Assembly (NCBI GenBank): GCA_964625865.1
Contig: CAZVEV010000370.1
Location: 1 to 5,265, forward strand
Direction: 5' to 3'
Source of the DNA: CAZVEV01 sp964625865
GTDB taxonomy: Bacteria > Planctomycetota > Phycisphaerae > SM23-33
Length of the DNA stretch: 5,265 bases
Position numbers and translations under genes: made by a program. Below the pieces are notes generated by a model. It ran no database searches, was not told the DNA's origin, and saw nothing but the letters and a program-made list of their open reading frames with translations. This document shows, in pieces, positions 4,726 to 5,265 of the stretch (position 1 is the stretch's first letter; the number at the start of each line of letters is the position of its first letter).

Positions 4726-5265
4726 TGGCAGGCCCCCGCATCCGGCCAGAGGGTCTCGGGCGTACCGGCGTCACGGTTGGCCAGGCGGGCCAGCATGAAC
4801 AGCGCATCGCCCAGGCGGTTGAGGTAGGCAAGGACTTCGCGTGGCACGGCGGCGCCGGCGTCGGCCCAGCCCGCCACGCTGCGCTCGGCCCGCCGGAAGA
4901 CCGTGCGCGCCACATGCAGACGACACGCCAACTCGCACCCGCCGGGCAGGATGAACGTCCGCAAGGGCCCCAACTCGCGCTCGACGTCGTCGATGATCCG
5001 CTCCAGGCGGTCCGTGCCGAGTCCCCCTGCGGCGCCCGCGCCGCCGGACAGTGAGCCGGCGATGAACATCAGTTCGCCCTGCACGCCGCGCAGCGCCTCG
5101 GCAACGCGGCGCCCCTCGGGCGAGTTAGCCGCCGCCAGGCACAGTCCGATCCAAGCCGTCAGTTCGTCCAGGTCGCCCTGGACCCGCATGCTCGGATCGG
5201 CCTTGCTGACCCGCCGCCCGTCGCCCCCCGCCGTCGACCCGTCATCGCCGCTTCTCGTGTAGATC
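4722..5265 (-). CDS. PduO-type cob(I)alamin adenosyltransferase, 5' end outside the window
   Basis: Transfers the adenosyl group of ATP to reduced corrinoid, making adenosylcobalamin; cytoplasmic, usually trimeric. The frame is open to the right edge and shows 180 residues. The first are IYTRSGDDGST, the conserved N-terminal ATP-binding segment, followed by RRVSKADP. True translation therefore begins only a few codons outside the window, and the Met at 5189 is internal. Other family blocks in the visible part are DLDELTAWIGL (31-41), FILPGG (104-109), LHVARTVFRRAERSV (116-130), and YLNRLGDALFMLARLANR (147-164) ending in TLW (171-173). The DELN motif has Thr in place of the usual Asn, and the TTGL of many homologues is STAG here. 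Its TGA stop overlaps the truD ATG by four bases, making it the upstream partner in the operon. Subfamily name (pduO, cobO-like or mmaB) is not decided by the sequence. Confidence 0.92.
   Translation of the reverse strand, partial: IYTRSGDDGSTAGGDGRRVSKADPSMRVQGDLDELTAWIGLCLAAANSPEGRRVAEALRGVQGELMFIAGSLSGGAGAAGGLGTDRLERIIDDVERELGPLRTFILPGGCELACRLHVARTVFRRAERSVAGWADAGAAVPREVLAYLNRLGDALFMLARLANRDAGTPETLWPDAGACQ

Noticed and set aside
4012..4827. 271-codon plus-strand open frame opposite truD
   Set aside because: Antisense to conserved TruD motifs and crosses the truD start; no supporting signals.

Overview
The window is GC-rich bacterial chromosome with five recognisable genes, plus the first codons of a sixth at the left edge. 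The exported PQQ-like beta-propeller protein, whose mature end begins DDWPQWRGP, is a type abundant in Planctomycetota and related PVC bacteria. Together with the GC-rich codon use and long antisense open frames, this suggests a planctomycete-like organism. That is an inference; no rRNA or other marker is present. I see no mobile-element genes, CRISPR array, tRNA or phage genes, and no obviously new multi-gene system. The most unusual material is in the three intergenic gaps.

Layout, left to right: (1) A gene running left off the edge on the minus strand starts at 53, with a clear ribosome site and a TATAAT promoter. (2) A 184-bp divergent spacer (54-237) holds two hairpins. (3) queG, epoxyqueuosine reductase, runs 238-1293 on the plus strand. 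(4) A 154-bp spacer holds a paired palindrome whose left arm supplies the queG stop codon, then a good sigma70-type promoter with direct repeats. (5) folE, zinc-dependent GTP cyclohydrolase I, runs 1448-2035. (6) A 174-bp convergent spacer contains two adjacent perfect hairpins. (7) A tight minus-strand operon enters from the right edge: a PduO-type cobalamin adenosyltransferase (5' end just outside the window), then truD (tRNA pseudouridine-13 synthase, ATGA overlap), then the exported beta-propeller protein (11-nt gap).

How the genes relate: FolE makes the dihydroneopterin triphosphate used for both folate and the queuosine precursor preQ0, and QueG carries out the last step of queuosine synthesis on tRNA. 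QueG uses cobalamin, and the facing operon encodes a cobalamin adenosyltransferase and another tRNA-modifying enzyme, TruD. The region therefore groups tRNA modification and corrinoid metabolism. The sequence shows the neighbourhood but not any shared regulation.
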